Shown: positions 46,691 to 58,240, counted from the first letter of the stretch. The stretch: DNA of 64,000 bases from Siphonodentalium dalli (GCA_032622095.1 CP136063.1:282961426-283025425), one strand, 5' to 3'. Notes: a model not told the origin generated them from the sequence alone. Numbers and translations are program-made.

Positions 46691-47157
46691 ATACTGAGGA
46701 ATCAATGTATAAAATATAACGTTTGGTTCCTATTCACTTACTGAGGAATCAATATATAAAATATAACGTTTGGTTCCTATTCACATCATACTGAGGAATC
46801 AATGTATAAAATATAACGTTTGGTTCCTATTCACATCATACTGAGGAATCAATGTATAAAATGTAACGTTTGGTTCCTATTCACATCATACTGAGGAATC
46901 AATGTATAAAATATAACGTTTGGTTCCTATTCACTTACTGAGGAATCAATATATAAAATATAACGTTTGGTTCCTATTCACATCATACTGAGGAATCAAT
47001 GTATAAAATATAACGTTTGGTTCCTATTCACATCATACTGAGGAATCAATGTATAAAATGTAACGTTTGGTTCCTATTCACATCATACTGAGGAATCAAT
47101 GTATAAAATATAACGTTTGGTTCCTATTCACTTACTGAGGAATCAATATATAAAATA
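46691..47157 (+). repeat. 50-bp satellite with 197-bp higher-order period
   Basis: The monomer starts ACTGAGGAATCAATGTATAA and contains AACGTTTGGTTCCTATTCAC. Three monomers end CATCAT and one ends in a shorter CTT form. The short form recurs at 46,735, 46,932 and 47,129, so four monomers make a repeated 197-bp block. Within each block one monomer reads AAAATGTAACG. Confidence 0.9.
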
Positions 47158-47540
47158 TCAGGGGATAAATTGCAACGAAAAAAAGAATCATGTCAGATTC
47201 TTATTCTCGCAAAAATGTCCTGATTTCTTGTGCTTATTTTATTTTCGCAAAAATTATGCAAATAACATCATACAACAATACTGTCAGTTCTCTTGTATTG
47301 GTACTCATTTGAATGGTTGACAAACATTTGAGACATTATTAACTGGTCCAGTGCTGAAAGCCCATATTTAGACCCTACATAAGAGTGCTGGAAGCCCAGA
47401 TCTGGGCTTTGGCGACGACACTGTATTGCTTGTTTAGTTTAATAATTTAAATAGAGTTTTTCATGTAATATTTTTGAAATACTGTTTCACATATATAATT
47501 AAATTGGAACATTTTGAAGTTTATATAGATACAGAACAAT
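47158..47540. repeat. Duplicate of 45,710-45,890, then unique sequence
   Basis: GAATCATGTCAGATTCTTAT and TTTCGCAAAAATTATG match the earlier segment. After 47,336 I recognise only a short palindrome AGCCCAGATCTGGGCT. Confidence 0.6.
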
Positions 47541-47946
47541 AATTTTGTCAGAAAAGGTACTTCTAACCACTCCATAACCATAGCCTAATGAGAAATCCAC
47601 CCCATAACAATAGCCTAATGAGACACCTGGCGCATAACCATAGCTTAATAAGACACCCAGGCTCATAAGTTAATCACAAATGTATAAACATGTACGGTAT
47701 GTGAGGGTCAAATTTTAGAAAAGAGTGCAAAAGTAGTTAATTACCTACTCCGAGCATAAATTTCAATGATTTTCAGTTTATTGTAATAAATATATGCATT
47801 TCATTATGTGCATGTAGGATATTTAGCACCAAATCAGTTAATTACCATGCCTGTCATCTACTTATATAAGATATGAACATCTTTACAAATAGTGAACATC
47901 CATTTCACTGTAAAACTGAATGATAGAATCTGTTAAGTTATCAAAG

Positions 47947-48077
47947 GGTCGAGACAGGGTGAGTGTGCCGTCCACAAGCGTTTTAGGGAGGGTCGAGACA
48001 GGGTGAGTGTGCCGTCCACAAGCGTTTTAGGGAGAAGCGAGACAGGGTGAGTGTGCCGTCCACAAGCGTTTTAGGGA
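47947..48077 (+). repeat. 44-bp minisatellite, three copies
   Basis: Unit GGTCGAGACAGGGTGAGTGT plus GCCGTCCACAAGCGTTTTAG and GGAG. The duplicate at 55,010 has six copies. Confidence 0.92.
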
Positions 48078-48254
48078 AGACTCCCAGCTTGATTGTTACT
48101 CACAGACACTCTACTCACTTTCAGTCTTTTTACATATAAGTGATTTGAAATTATCACACCTCACAATGAAAACTACAATTTATACTACTCACAATATGTC
48201 AGTTCATCACTCTCGTTTAGAACTTTGATAAAAAGAACTTTGAAAACTAATTAA

Positions 48255-48647
48255 CCCTTTACCCAACAAACCGGTCAAAACCGGCCAAATAAAGCTTCAA
48301 CAGCCTAAAATATCTTCGGTCTGTCTCAATAGAACCATACAAATATGGATATCATTGGAACCGGCTCCTTGACCACATTGTGATAGTTACAGTTATACCC
48401 TGTGCCAATGCATTCTCTTATATATGCGAGTCGACCATAGGTCGCCTCGCATATATAAGAGAATGCATTGGCCTAAAAAAAATCTTTTTTTAACACTTTT
48501 TACCATTTTTTCTTACATTCTTCAACAATTTTTATAATTTTTAATGTGTTAAGCCAATGCATTCTCTTATATATGCGAGGCGACCTATGGTCGACTCGCA
48601 TATATAAGAGAATGCATTGGCACAGGGCCGTTCTGTTGGGTAAAGGG
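48255..48647. mobile_element. TTAA MITE family A, 393-bp copy
   Basis: TTAA at 48,251-48,254 and 48,648-48,651. Two opposed 69-bp hairpins inside (the first at 48,404-48,472). Confidence 0.85.
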
Positions 48648-48864
48648 TTAATTGTGTAGCATATTGAAATTACAAAGACAAAATATTACAACCATTTTAT
48701 TTGTGTGATCTGGTGATTATGTCCGATAGTATAGTTATTGTTATATGTTTTCCCGAATCTATGATAAACTTCCTTTCCCCAGTGCTTGTAATGATATGGT
48801 TAATTGTATAGATAAACACAGCACATCAAGATATAAATGATATAATGGATACAAGCATAATTAA

Positions 48865-49291
48865 CCCTTTACCCAACAAACCGGCCAAAAACGCCCAAAT
48901 AAAGCTTCAACAGCCTAAAATATCTTCGGTCTGTCTCAATAAAACCATACAAATATGGATATCATTGGCACCGGTTCATCGACCACATTGTGATGGTTAC
49001 AGTTATGCCCTGTGCCAATGCATTCTCTTATATATGCGAGTCGACCATAGGTCGCCTCGCATATATAAGAGAATGCATTGGCCTAAAAAAAATCCTTTTT
49101 TTAACACTTTTTACCATTTTTTCTTACATTCTTTAACAATTTTTATAATATTTTTCGACATTCTTTGACAATTTTATCATTTTTAATATGTGTTAAGCCA
49201 ATGCATTCTCTTATATATGCGAGGCGACCTATGGTCGACTCGCATATATAAGAGAATGCATTGGCACAGGGCCGTTCTGTTGGGTAAAGGG
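48865..49291. mobile_element. TTAA MITE family A, 427-bp copy
   Basis: TTAA at 48,861-48,864 and 49,292-49,295. Two opposed 69-bp hairpins. It lies 217 bp from the previous copy and is distinct (CACCGGTTCATCGACC instead of AACCGGCTCCTTGACC), so they are separate insertions. Confidence 0.85.
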
Positions 49292-50560
49292 TTAACAAGA
49301 TCATATACTAAATTGGTTATGACTGGTAACTACCCTTGTATAAGTTAGGGATGATCAGACCACTATTATTGTATAGTAAACAATGGTATGATACATGTCA
49401 TATACAAGGGTATCATGGTATCTCATACCTTATTTGGACGCATGATACACCATACGTTGTAATAACTAACTAGTGTCGAGAAATACCGAGAGACTCCCGC
49501 TCCGACCCGCCAACTCCTCTGTTCACCTATACAGATGCTTGCTGTGTTTATCGAGATAGACATATACAAATATAAAGTTATCAAAACCTATGGACTGAGT
49601 TTGTTCCCATTCCACGGCCAACAATACCTGCAAAACTAGGCGCTTCGGGACAATTACAGCATACATATCAACTTTTAATTCAAACACACGCCTGGTCCTG
49701 GATAAAGGCCAGTTCATCTAATTTTCGTGCCAGGGAGAAGTCACATCACCTTGTAAATCTAACCTAGGATGGTCCCTGACTGGAGTGGGCCTTTGTAGAC
49801 AATGAATGGTATTGGGGACACACATTCAGTTGTACAATCAGCAGCAACAGAAAATACATGAATTTCACTGAATTTCACCTATTATTCTTGCAACTAAAAC
49901 ACATGCTTCAAGAGAGAAAAACACGAAAGGAAAAATCCAATTTCAAATGTTCAGATGATGTAAACTTAATTAATCTCTAAGATACAAAGGCATAATCATA
50001 TATTACACATTAATTCCCTAATCCATGTTATCTAACTTATGGTTGTAAGGGAGTTAATTCCCATTGTTGTATGGAAGCTGCTGATTTCAAATAGGCCCGA
50101 GATACATATAGTGGGAGGGGGGTCTGACTGAGAGGCAGAGATAGAAAGTCGAGATACATATTGTGGTGGGGGAGGTCTGAATGAAAGGCAGAGATAGAAA
50201 GTCGAGAGTTTTTATTGTGTGTCATGAATGACTTGTTGTAGAATAGATATTTGTTACCTGCACGGGGCTTGTGGACAATTACCCAAGAACATATATATTA
50301 ATCTCCTAAGAATGGTGTTGGCACTAGCTTCCCCTCCCATGGTGTAACACTGACCAATATGGAATATAGTTGTAATTTGTATGTACTATGTATATGCCCA
50401 TTGCCCAATACGAACAAGGAGCCAATTTTAAATTGTATTTTTGCAGCATTCACAACTATATGCCGAACAAACTGCAAATAATTTATTCATCCATGCTGCA
50501 AATGATGGATGAAAGAAATTCAAAATAAACTATGCTTACCAATACATGCTATCAATGTAA

Positions 50561-50734
50561 TTCAACATGATAGAAAGATTGGTTGAGCAGAACCAGCCAC
50601 TGGTGAAATTCAACATGATAGAAAGATTGGTCGAGCAGAACCAGGCACTGGTGGAATTCAACATGATAGAAAGATTGGTCGAGCAAAACAAGACACTGGA
50701 GGAATTCGCTAGCATGTATGACTTCCCAAATTAA
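50561..50734 (+). pseudogene. hAT-like coding fragment with triplicated 48-bp unit, copy 1
   Basis: From TTC at 50,561 the frame reads three tandem copies of FNMIERLVEQNQALVE and ends YDFPN then TAA. The motif matches the helix after the CPTRWNST signature in hAT/ZBED transposases. A stop (TAA) sits directly before the first codon, so it is not a complete gene. The 104-bp exon at 51,050 contains CPTKWKTTKK, the matching signature, but lies downstream, so the parts are out of order. Confidence 0.5.
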
Positions 50735-51049
50735 CTGCAAATCAATGGAAATTAACCGAAATGTTGACAAGCATTGCAGCGATTCGAAGTTCTTACTAGA
50801 AAGCCATTGCATAACACAGTGCCAATATCAATGATTATTCCATTACTGCTGCGTCCTTTTGGCAATAGTATCATAATAAAGGTAAACCTACTTTCTACAT
50901 CATAATTATTTCATTTCATATAAGTGCTTTGGCTACTTTTACAAAGCCATGAAACAAATGCTGAACGACGCCATTGCGAGGGACAGAAATGCTGCACTAG
51001 GGCACATACACTATACATAGAGAAACATGCACTGTTGCATTCTTTCCAG

Positions 51050-51153
51050 ACCATGAGAAGCTGGAGGTGCCTAAAGCCCAATTAAAGGAACTACCCACTA
51101 AATGTCCGACGAAGTGGAAGACAACAAAAAAGGAATCATGGAAGATGGCAAAG
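51050..51153 (+). CDS. Candidate exon with CPTKW motif, copy 1
   Basis: Bounded by TTCTTTCCAG and GTATAAAA. Two carried-over bases then 34 open codons: EKLEVPKAQLKELPTKCPTKW and more Lys-rich residues, ending in phase 0. The CPT(R/K)W signature and preceding L-x-x-P-Q-like context recall hAT/ZBED proteins. It splices in frame to the acidic segment at 53,125. Present in three copies with one codon changed. Confidence 0.45.
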
Positions 51154-51682
51154 GTATAAAATAAAATAAAAGTTTATACCCAAAACTAGCAGCTTTAATA
51201 CACACACAATTAATATGCATACTAACAATGCCACGGGCGCGTGCCAAAGGTCATGCAACCTCCGATCATACAACACACGCGTGCATTTATGCAAATTACG
51301 AAAGGTCAGTTAAGATAGGACCTATCTTAAAAATTCGACGTGGTAGATTTATGATGTTCAAACGGCTGTAAATATGGAATCTGACGGTTGTTGTGGGTGC
51401 GAATAATTATTTGTGAATAACTAAACACACTACACGATATTATAACAAAAAATGGCATGGCAGGAACATTTTCCAGCCCTTTAAATCAGCTTAAAATTAG
51501 AGAAATTTATATAATCTATACAAATATATTAATAAGAGATTTTTTTGCAAAAGGTGGCGACGAGTGAGGAGGAAGGAGGAAGTGATGCTATCTATATATC
51601 TATAGGTACTGGATGGCTCTCCTACCTACCATGTAAATGGGGTAGAATAGAGCATTATTCCAGGAGGGTGGTGCAGACTTTC

Positions 51683-53128
51683 TTAGGGAGTGCACACTCT
51701 GTTTGTCAAGTGTGAAAAAATGTTCAGTGACTTAGCCTGCTTGCATGTTAATGGCAAGTCGTTCCACTCCTTGGTGGTACGGGGAAAGAAAGAAAAACGG
51801 TGTTGGTCAATGTCATTACTAATATGTCTGAAGGACTGTTTTGTATGAGAACGTAGTCCTGGTCTACCAAATTGCAAAGCATGTTCTGAGGGAATTTTAA
51901 TGAAGTCGTTTCTGAGTTTATACATCGTAGTTAACCCATTGATGACGGGAGCAGCATTGATGGGTAGTTATCCCATAGGAAATGTTCAGATAATAAGTTC
52001 AACAAACGACTGTAGTCGTTTGTTGAACTTATTATCTGAACATTTCCCCGAATAAATCGAGACTCATTCTGCAATTTTATTGTTTGTCGTCTGCTTAATT
52101 TTCATGAACACCCCTCCAGATGAGTAATAGTCTATTCCATTGTATACTTTTATAACAGAGTGGGAGAGTCCATTCAGTTACCAAAGGGTTAACCGAGCGA
52201 TTTTCCTACGATGTTGAAGTGGGGGTAGATGCAGAGAAGAGAGCATTTTTGTGACACTACTATTTTGGGTATAGTCCCCCTTAATAAATCTGGCAGCCCT
52301 TCTCTGAGTTTTTTCAATAAGATCAATGTCCTTGTCTAAATGGGGGTCCCAGACTGTGGAGCAATATTCTAAAGATGATCTAACCATAGCTATGTATGCA
52401 GTTTTCTTAAGCGATTCTGGACATTGTCTGATATTTCTACGAAGAAAGCCTAATGATGAGTTTGCCTTAGCAACCATTTTCGAGATATGTGAGGACCAGA
52501 GCCAGGAATTATGAATAATGACACCAAGATATGGGCTTTCTTTGACTTCTTCTAGAGTGTGGTCACACAAGGAATATGGGTATTCAAAAGGTTTTCTAGA
52601 TCTATGAGACTTCATTACATAACATTTAGAGGCATTGAAGGACATTCCCCACGTTTTCGCCCAAGTTTGGAGTGAAGACAAGTCATTTTGCAGAATAATT
52701 TGATCTTTCTTACTTCAAATAGGCCTAAATAGAAGACAGTCGTCAGCAAAAAGTTTGACGCTGGACTTAACACACTGAGGGAGATCATTTATATGAAGTA
52801 AGAATAAGAGGGGACCCAGGACTCTGCCCTGGGGTACCCCAGAATCCACGCCGGTTGAATCCGAAAAACAGCCTTCAACCATCACTTTCTGTGTTCTACC
52901 AATTAGAAAAGACCTTATCCAGTTTGAGATTTCCCCCCCTAGTCCATAAAACTCCAGTTTGTGAATTAACTTACGATGCGGGACCGTGTCGAAGGCTTTA
53001 CTAAAATCTAAAATAGCCATGTCGATTTGGAGTTTTTTATTGAATAGTGATATGACCTCGTTTGAAGTTGATATTAGTTGTGATTCACAGGAATGTTTTG
53101 ATCTAAACCCATGTTGGTTTTCAGATAT
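51683..53128 (-). pseudogene. Non-LTR reverse transcriptase, copy 1
   Basis: Antisense to the candidate exons. Reading on the minus strand: QHGFRSKHSCESQL at the start, catalytic block ILDFSKAFDTVPH (first Asp), GVPQGRVLGPLLF, then LFADDCLLF with the catalytic Asp pair, YLGVII, and a C-terminal tail with FFPRTTKEWNDLP. This set defines RT domains 2-7 of CR1/L2/RTE-type non-LTR elements; endonuclease and N-terminal part are missing (5' truncation). A TGA at 52,715-52,717 replaces CGA of copy 2. A TTAA element (51,935-52,188) splits off the tail. Inactive. Confidence 0.88.
51935..52188. mobile_element. TTAA element inside the reverse transcriptase, copy 1
   Basis: TTAA at 51,931-51,934 and 52,189-52,192; ends CCCATTGATGACGG and (reversed) CCCTTTGGTAACTG. 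Its core is a 66-bp palindrome (51,980-52,045) with 32-bp perfect arms. Removing it with one TTAA rejoins the RT frame exactly (IARLT then TMYKLRND). Confidence 0.85.
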
Positions 53129-53264
53129 ATGATGCGGAGGAAGAGACGGAGGAAGAAGTTGATGAAGAGGTGGAGGACGATGCGGAGGAAGAGTTGTATG
53201 AAGAGGTGGAGGACGATGCGGAGGTAGAGATGGAGGTAGAGGAGGCGGAGGAAGAAGATGACGG
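53125..53264 (+). CDS. Candidate acidic exon, copy 1
   Basis: Between GTTGGTTTTCAG and GTAAGT. In the phase left by the exon at 51,153 it encodes 46 codons, almost all Glu, Asp, Val and Ala (EEETEEEVDEEVEDDAEEEL and so on). The copy at 60,295 is 12 bp shorter, so the frame is kept. Caution: the acceptor lies at the edge of the antisense RT, and the tract could be a purine-rich microsatellite read by chance. Confidence 0.38.
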
Positions 53265-53420
53265 GTAAGTAGTAACGGCGTTCTTTTTTGTTTATCATGA
53301 TATTCTTTTTAATAAATTGACTTAAATCGAGATTTATAGACTGATTCAAATGATTAAGGTTACTGTTAGGTCAAATCACACATTTCGCAGATTTTCAGTA
53401 TTGGGTGATTCTTCCATTAG

Positions 53421-53603
53421 ATGTCCCAAAATGATGAAAAACGGCAAAATTTTAAAGTGAAGGACGATATTTGGAGTGTATTGATTTTGAAAGAAGAGCT
53501 GTCAAGCAATATGAAAAATATTGAACCATTGTTATCTGACTACTCACTGATAAATTACGCTTGCTTGAAATTGGGTGTGCTTGCATACATAAATAATGGA
53601 TAA
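53421..53603 (+). CDS. Hypothetical 60-codon frame, copy 1
   Basis: Starts MSQNDEKRQNFKVKDDIW and includes LKEELSSNMKNIEPLLSDY. Composition is protein-like and the sequence is unchanged in copy 2 (60,576). It could be a 3' exon after the acidic exon, but the phase through the nearest acceptors leads to a different, shorter frame. Family not recognised. Confidence 0.35.
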   Translation: MSQNDEKRQNFKVKDDIWSVLILKEELSSNMKNIEPLLSDYSLINYACLKLGVLAYINNG

Positions 53604-53684
53604 AGGGGACAAATGATGATGGTAGTGGAAATTAACCTAATATTCACCATAGAAGTCATATATCTGGAACATGTTGTTACTTAA

Positions 53685-54276
53685 AGGGGTACTGTACCCA
53701 AGATGTTGTTGTTGGTTTCTATAATCCCCGAGTCGGAGAATAATGTAACAACTTTTCAATTTTTTGAAAGTTTGTTGAGTACGAAGTATTGTTACGGATG
53801 GCAAATTTACCGGAATGCAAAAATACAAATTGTCGTTGTCGAGTAATTTTTGTAAAGTTTTCAACCAAATGAATCAAATAAACATTATATTATATGGTTA
53901 GTAGTCCCATATACTCATTTAAGTTAGTGTACCGTCACTAGTCAATGAATGGCTTGGGTTTTCTCCCCGTATAAGCATAATGTTTCAAACGATCGTGTGT
54001 GCAATTGTTTTCCTAATCCGGTATCCCTCAATTATAATTTGATTACGTTTTGTACACGGAAATTCGAATTTTAAGAGACGCCATTTTATGGCTGGAGCCA
54101 TAAAATCAATTTATATTAAATTATTAACTTTTAAATTATTAAATTTTAAGATAGCCTATTAACCTGAGCGTTTACAGAATACACCTTCGACTCAAATTAC
54201 TTATATTTCTATATAGTATCGATAATAGATCGTTGTTATCACCGGGAATTTATTGAAAATGGCGTACAGTACCCCT
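53685..54276. mobile_element. TTAA element with AGGGGTACTGTAC ends
   Basis: Perfect 13-bp inverted ends AGGGGTACTGTAC and GTACAGTACCCCT, flanked by TTAA at 53,681-53,684 and 54,277-54,280. Copy 2 of the duplication has a single TTAA at 60,836-60,839 and no insertion. No coding capacity. The element near 16.9-17.2 kb has the same right end. Confidence 0.92.
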
Positions 54277-54389
54277 TTAAAGGATATATGTTAGAAAAAA
54301 ATATAACTTTAATAAATTTTTGCCATATTTACCAAACGGGAATACTAGTCTTGGTCACAAATTATCGGTCACACACGTAACGATTTCCA

Positions 54390-54530
54390 TGACACAAACA
54401 TGAACATCACACGGATAAGGGCGATCCCCGGTGTGGATCCTCTTGTGTATAGGCAATGCCCGTGTGCAAGGTTTTAAACCAGGCTTGAGCTCGCACGCGT
54501 ATGGCCTAACACGCGGGTTCGTCCTCTCAT
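54390..54530 (-). pseudogene. C2H2 zinc-finger fragment
   Basis: On the minus strand the frame has RPYACE, then ALPIHKRIHTGDRPYPCD. The HKRIHTGDRPY part is the classic linker between C2H2 fingers, and PYxC starts flank it. The second Cys of each finger is lost or out of place, so no finger is intact. A poly-C run lies just upstream. Remnant of a zinc-finger gene or retrocopy. Confidence 0.6.
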
Positions 54531-55009
54531 CATCTTCGCACACAAAATGGCACATTTTACGCCCCCCCCCCCCTGACCATGTAACATGTTTTCTGAAACC
54601 AACCAATTTTGTCAGAAAAGGTACTTCTAACCACTCCATAACCATAGCCTAATGAGAAATCCACCCCATAACAATAGCCTAATGAGACACCCGGCGCATA
54701 ACCATAGCTTAATAAGACACCCAGGCTCATAAGTTAATCACAAATGTATAAACATGTATGTGAGGGTCAAATTTTAGAAAAGAGTGCAAAAGTAGTTAAT
54801 TACCTACTCCGAGCATAAATTTCAATGATTTTCAGTTTATTGTAATAAATATATGCATTTCATTATGTGCATGTAGGATATTTAGCACCAAATCAGTTAA
54901 TTACCATGCCTGTCATCTACTTATATAAGATATGAACAGCCTTACAAATGGTGCACAGACCATTCCACTGTAAAACTGAATGATAGAATCTGTTAAGTTA
55001 TCAAAGGGT

Positions 55010-55268
55010 CGAGACAGGATGAGTGTGCCGTCCACAAGCGTTTTAGGGAGGGTCGAGACAGGGTGAGTGTGCCGTCCACAAGCGTTTTAGGGAGGGTCGA
55101 GACAGGGTGAGTGTGCCGTCCACAAGCGTTTTAGGGAGGGTCGAGACAGGGTGAGTGTGCCGTCCACAAGCGTTTTAGGGAGAAGCGAGACAGGGTGAGT
55201 GTGCCGTCCACAAGCGTTTTAGGGAGAAGCGAGACAGGGTGAGTGTGCCGTCCACAAGCGTTTTAGGG
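55010..55268 (+). repeat. 44-bp minisatellite, six copies
   Basis: Same unit as at 47,947. The extra three copies are of the GGTCGAGAC and GAAGCGAGAC types, consistent with local duplication. Confidence 0.92.
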
Positions 55269-55446
55269 AAGACTCCCAGCTTGATTGTTACTCACAGACA
55301 CTCTACTCACTTTCAGTCTTTTTACATATAAGTGATTTGAAATTATCACACCTCACAATGAAAACTACAATTTATACTACTCACAATATGTCAGTTCATC
55401 ACTCTCGTTTAGAACTTTGATAAAAAGAACTTTGAAAACTAATTAA

Positions 55447-55838
55447 CCCTTTACCCAACAAACCGGTCAAAACCGGCCAAATAAAGCTTCAACAGCCTAA
55501 AATATCTTCGGTCTGTCTCAATAGAACCATACAAATATGGATATCATTGGAACCGGCTCCTTGACCACATTGTGATAGTTACAGTTATACCCTGTGCCAA
55601 TGCATTCTCTTATATATGCGAGTCGACCATAGGTCGCCTCGCATATATAAGAGAATGCATTGGCCTAAAAAAAATCTTTTTTTAACACTTTTTACCATTT
55701 TTTCTTACATTCTTCAACAATTTTATAATTTTTAATGTGTTAAGCCAATGCATTCTCTTATATATGCGAGGCGACCTATGGTCGACTCGCATATATAAGA
55801 GAATGCATTGGCACAGGGCCGTTCTGTTGGGTAAAGGG
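55447..55838. mobile_element. TTAA MITE family A (duplicate of 48,255)
   Basis: TTAA at 55,443-55,446 and 55,839-55,842. One base shorter in a T-run than its copy. Confidence 0.85.
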
Positions 55839-56055
55839 TTAATTGTGTAGCATATTGAAATTACAAAGACAAAATATTACAACCATTTTATTTGTGTGAT
55901 CTGGTGATTATGTCCGATAGTATAGTTATTGTTATATGTTTTCCCGAATCTATGATAAACTTCCTTTCCCCAGTGCTTGTAATGATATGGTTAATTGTAT
56001 AGATAAACACAGCACATCAAGATATAAATGATATAATGGATACAAGCATAATTAA

Positions 56056-56482
56056 CCCTTTACCCAACAAACCGGCCAAAAACGCCCAAATAAAGCTTCA
56101 ACAGCCTAAAATATCTTCGGTCTGTCTCAATAAAACCATACAAATATGGATATCATTGGCACCGGTTCATCGACCACATTGTGATGGTTACAGTTATGCC
56201 CTGTGCCAATGCATTCTCTTATATATGCGAGTCGACCATAGGTCGCCTCGCATATATAAGAGAATGCATTGGCCTAAAAAAAATCCTTTTTTTAACACTT
56301 TTTACCATTTTTTCTTACATTCTTTAACAATTTTTATAATATTTTTCGACATTCTTTGACAATTTTATCATTTTTAATATGTGTTAAGCCAATGCATTCT
56401 CTTATATATGCGAGGCGACCTATGGTCGACTCGCATATATAAGAGAATGCATTGGCACAGGGCCGTTCTGTTGGGTAAAGGG
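56056..56482. mobile_element. TTAA MITE family A (duplicate of 48,865)
   Basis: TTAA at 56,052-56,055 and 56,483-56,486. Same sequence as the copy at 48,865. Confidence 0.85.
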
Positions 56483-57751
56483 TTAACAAGATCATATACT
56501 AAATTGGTTATGACTGGTAACTACCCTTGTATAAGTTAGGGATGATCAGACCACTATTATTGTATAGTAAACAATGGTATGATACATGTCATATACAAGG
56601 GTATCATGGTATCTCATACCTTATTTGGACGCATGATACACCATACGTTGTAATAACTAACTAGTGTCGAGAAATACCGAGAGACTCCCGCTCCGACCCG
56701 CCAACTCCTCTGTTCACCTATACAGATGCTTGCTGTGTTTATCGAGATAGACATATACAAATATAAAGTTATCAAAACCTATGGACTGAGTTTGTTCCCA
56801 TTCCACGGCCAACAATACCTGCAAAACTAGGCGCTTCGGGACAATTACAGCATACATATCAACTTTTAATTCAAACACACGCCTGGTCCTGGATAAAGGC
56901 CAGTTCATCTAATTTTCGTGCCAGGGAGAAGTCACATCACCTTGTAAATCTAACCTAGGATGGTCCCTGACTGGAGTGGGCCTTTGTAGACAATGAATGG
57001 TATTGGGGACACACATTCAGTTGTACAATCAGCAGCAACAGAAAATACATGAATTTCACTGAATTTCACCTATTATTCTTGCAACTAAAACACATGCTTC
57101 AAGAGAGAAAAACACGAAAGGAAAAATCCAATTTCAAATGTTCAGATGATGTAAACTTAATTAACCTCTAAGATACAAAGGCATAATCATATATTACACA
57201 TTAATTCCCTAATCCATGTTATCTAACTTATGGTTGTAAGGGAGTTAATTCCCATTGTTGTATGGAAGCTGCTGATTTCAAATAGGCCCGAGATACATAT
57301 AGTGGGAGGGGGGTCTGACTGAGAGGCAGAGATAGAAAGTCGAGATACATATTGTGGTGGGGGAGGTCTGAATGAAAGGCAGAGATAGAAAGTCGAGAGT
57401 TTTTATTGTGTGTCATGAATGACTTGTTGTAGAATAGATATTTGTTACCTGCACGGGGCTTGTGGACAATTACACAAGAACATATATATTAATCTCCTAA
57501 GAATGGTGTTGGCACTAGCTTCCCCTCCCATGGTGTAACACTGACCAATATGGAATATAGTTGTAATTTGTATGTACTATGTATATGCCCATTGCCCAAT
57601 ACGAACAAGGAGCCAATTTTAAATTGTATTTTTGCAGCATTCACAACTATATGCCGAACAAACTGCAAATAATTTATTCATCCATGCTGCAAATGATGGA
57701 TGAAAGAAATTCAAAATAAACTATGCTTACCAATACATGCTATCAATGTAA

Positions 57752-57925
57752 TTCAACATGATAGAAAGATTGGTTGAGCAGAACCAGCCACTGGTGAAAT
57801 TCAACATGATAGAAAGATTGGTCGAGCAGAACCAGGCACTGGTGGAATTCAACATGATAGAAAGATTGGTCGAGCAAAACAAGACACTGGAGGAATTCGC
57901 TAGCATGTATGACTTCCCAAATTAA
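57752..57925 (+). pseudogene. hAT-like fragment with triplicated unit, copy 2
   Basis: Same as 50,561-50,734. Confidence 0.5.
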
Positions 57926-58240
57926 CTGCAAATCAATGGAAATTAACCGAAATGTTGACAAGCATTGCAGCGATTCGAAGTTCTTACTAGAAAGCCATTG
58001 CATAACACAGTGCCAATATCAATGATTATTCCATTACTGCTGCGTCCTTTTGGCAATAGTATCATAATAAAGGTAAACCTACTTTCTACATCATAATTAT
58101 ATCATTTCATATAAGTGCTTTGGCTACTTTTACAAAGCCATGAAACAAATGCTGAACGACGCCATTGCGAGGGACAGAAATGCTGCACTAGGGCACATAC
58201 ACTATACATAGAGAAACATGCACTGTTGCATTCTTTCCAG

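Larger units (their letters stand above)
47541..54334 (+). repeat. Large duplication, copy 1 (6.8 kb)
   Basis: Matches 54,605-60,894 at very high identity. Differences: 44-bp repeat number, an extra TTAA element (53,685-54,276), a nonsense change in the reverse transcriptase, and a different acidic (GAG/GAA) tract. Both copies end after TTGCCATATTTACC, where flanks diverge. Confidence 0.93.

Noticed and set aside
50914-51020. Frame with YKAMKQMLNDAIARDRNAAL as an exon
   Set aside because: Protein-like, but it ends in a TAG with no GT donor in reach; kept out of the gene list.
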